The translations under genes were made by a program, and so were the position numbers. 64,000 nt of DNA from Glandiceps talaboti (Eukaryota; Hemichordata; Enteropneusta; Spengelidae): contig NC_135571.1 in assembly GCF_964340395.1 (NCBI RefSeq), positions 2,645,611 through 2,709,610 of the forward strand, given 5' to 3'. The notes under the pieces were generated by a model. It saw nothing but the letters and a program-made list of their open reading frames with translations. It made no database searches and had not been told where the DNA came from. How positions within the stretch are numbered: the first letter of the stretch is position 1; every line of letters starts with the position of its first letter. Of the stretch, positions 62,225-64,000 are shown in pieces.

Positions 62225-63770
62225 TTTACGGCTGTTGTTACCAATAAATCGTTCCCTTTCAAAATCCAAAATTTATAATTTTGATGAGATTTTGTGTTTG
62301 AGATTGTGGATGTCCTTTTAAGGAAACATCTTAGGGTTTCATTTTCTGCGTTTATTTTCTTTATAACATCTACAACATGTATATCATAATAAGTATAGTT
62401 TAATAGCATTTTTTGCTTGCCACTAGCTGAAAAAAAGTACCTCTCGCAGCAAGAAATGGAAAAGTATTCGGCAAATAGCATAATATATATATGACCCTAG
62501 CCGATATTACACCTGTATGTGATCTGCCTGACCATGATCCGAGTCCATGATCTTAGGTGTTGTGAGACAAGGTTACACATAGCAGTCCCCGAGGAAATGT
62601 CACCTTGAATAAATATTGTCAAAGGTGGAACCCTTTCTCATGCACATATTTGCATAACATTCATATTATAGGGTCGCAAGCTGAGTTCATATGTTTTTTG
62701 GATGTAATTTTATCTGCATGTTGAAAGGTACTCATAGTATTCTACTTACTGATGTATACTTAGCCATCATTTTCAATATTGATTGAACTCAAACCTGGTA
62801 CAAGGATATAACTTATAAATGGCCCAATAACGTAATTTATTATTAAGTGTAAAAAATGTACAGGAACTCCCAATCAACAGTTCTAACAATGACAGAACAC
62901 AAATTGTAATGTCACAGAAGCATGTGTTCATCAGCATTAAGATTATACTAGAATATTTTAATCGAGGATTTTTGTAAGTATTTACACTTGACGCTCAGAT
63001 TGTGCCAGTTTAAAGATGTATTGAAATATTGTTTCCTGTACAATGCAATCGTTTTCTCTATCTGTAGTATACTGTAACTGTAACTAAAGAAGGTACATCA
63101 GCACCTCGCATATTTAAGACTAAACCAGCCAGCATATAGCCTGAATATAGTTCAGATAAGACGATGCCCTACTTACTAAAACTAAAGATGTATTGCAATG
63201 TAAAGAATCAAACACCAAACATAGTACGGATGGATAGTGCAGATAATGAAATATTATGGTTTTTTTCTGACCAAATTTTCTTGAAGCAAATTAAACCTTT
63301 TCAGACATACTAACAAGATGAAGTGAACAGCGCCAGTTCCATCTCAATATATACTTTCAGATTGAATTGTCAACAACAAATTGAGTTACCTAAGTTGATC
63401 TGATGTTATGACTTAATCAAATCGTTTCCCTGGATACTCATAGTGCAAAATGCATTAGTACTGGCACCATACATACCTTAGACAGGGATAAGCTTTTATA
63501 TGTCACAGTGAAACCCTCTTAATCTAACGTAAGCTCTTTTAATGTTAGGATCAGTAGTCTTTTGTATAGAAAAAAGTCTGAGTATTATCAAATTACGTGG
63601 ATGTGTACGTGTACTGAATACATGACGGCAGTAATACCGTTTTAGTAATACAGTGTTTGTAACTACATACAGAAATGGTTATAAGGTTAATTTAGTAAAC
63701 AAAGATAAGCATAACGTATGTCTCTCTATCGGTACCTCTGCCTCTGTCAGTCTTGTTTAACTATTTCTAT

Positions 63771-63867
63771 CTGTATGTATGTATGTATGTATGTATGTAT
63801 GTATGTATGTATGTATGTGTATGTATGTTTGTCTGTCTGTCTGTCTGTGTGTGTCTCTGTCTATCTA

Positions 63868-63909
<42 letters not shown>

Positions 63910-63915
63910 CGTCCC
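63771..63915. repeat. TATG / TCTG microsatellite
   Basis: (TATG)n then (TCTG)n near the right edge. Confidence 0.97.
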
Positions 63916-64000
63916 TATATCTCTTTTCATCAGTAACTCTGTCTCACGTATGTCCATCAGTTTTCCTGACCGACTATCACCAAGCTGTTTGTTTTTACCA

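Overview
The window is animal genomic DNA: AT-rich, intron-rich, full of tetranucleotide microsatellites (TATG, GACA, TCTG, ATAC) and short inverted-repeat transposons, with no operons and no bacterial or viral gene layout. Two complete multi-exon genes can be assembled. Both encode Cys-loop ligand-gated ion channel subunits of the nicotinic acetylcholine receptor (nAChR) type. The receptor style and repeat landscape suggest an invertebrate, most likely a lophotrochozoan such as a mollusc, brachiopod or annelid. That placement is inference and no species marker is visible.

Gene 1 is on the + strand at 5075-33075, with six exons and a predicted 489-residue product. Gene 2 is on the - strand at 39549-58621, with six exons and a predicted 538-residue product. 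They are convergent (tail to tail), with about 6.5 kb between their stop codons. Exon lengths in coding order are 70/140/45/110/1000/105 bp for gene 1 and 70/140/45/113/1132/117 bp for gene 2. Intron phases are 1,0,0,2,0 in both. This is the layout known from vertebrate neuronal nAChR genes: signal-peptide exon, two small N-terminal exons, a loop-A exon, one large exon from the Cys-loop through M3 and most of the cytoplasmic loop, and a final M4 exon. Both proteins have the Cys-loop disulfide pair, four membrane segments and a cation-type M2. Both lack the vicinal cysteines of loop C, so they look like non-alpha (structural or partner) subunits. They may form heteromers with alpha subunits encoded elsewhere.

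Region by region: 1-5074 is upstream sequence with microsatellites, a foldback-element arm and a Penelope-like relic. 5145-26701 is the 21.6-kb first intron of gene 1, packed with microsatellites, a LINE 3' end and several foldback or MITE-like elements. 26702-33075 holds the remaining gene 1 exons, with a young deleted LTR retrotransposon in the last intron. 33076-39548 is intergenic with more MITE-like repeats. 39549-58621 is gene 2; its introns hold long CU tracts, foldback elements, a perfect 21-bp-arm hairpin and an 18-copy 58-bp tandem array. 58622-64000 is flanking DNA dominated by TCTG/TCCG, CT and GTT repeats.

No tRNA, rRNA, CRISPR array or third intact gene was found. The notable material is the paired receptor genes with unusual pore and binding-site residues, and a set of inverted-repeat element families recurring through both genes' introns.
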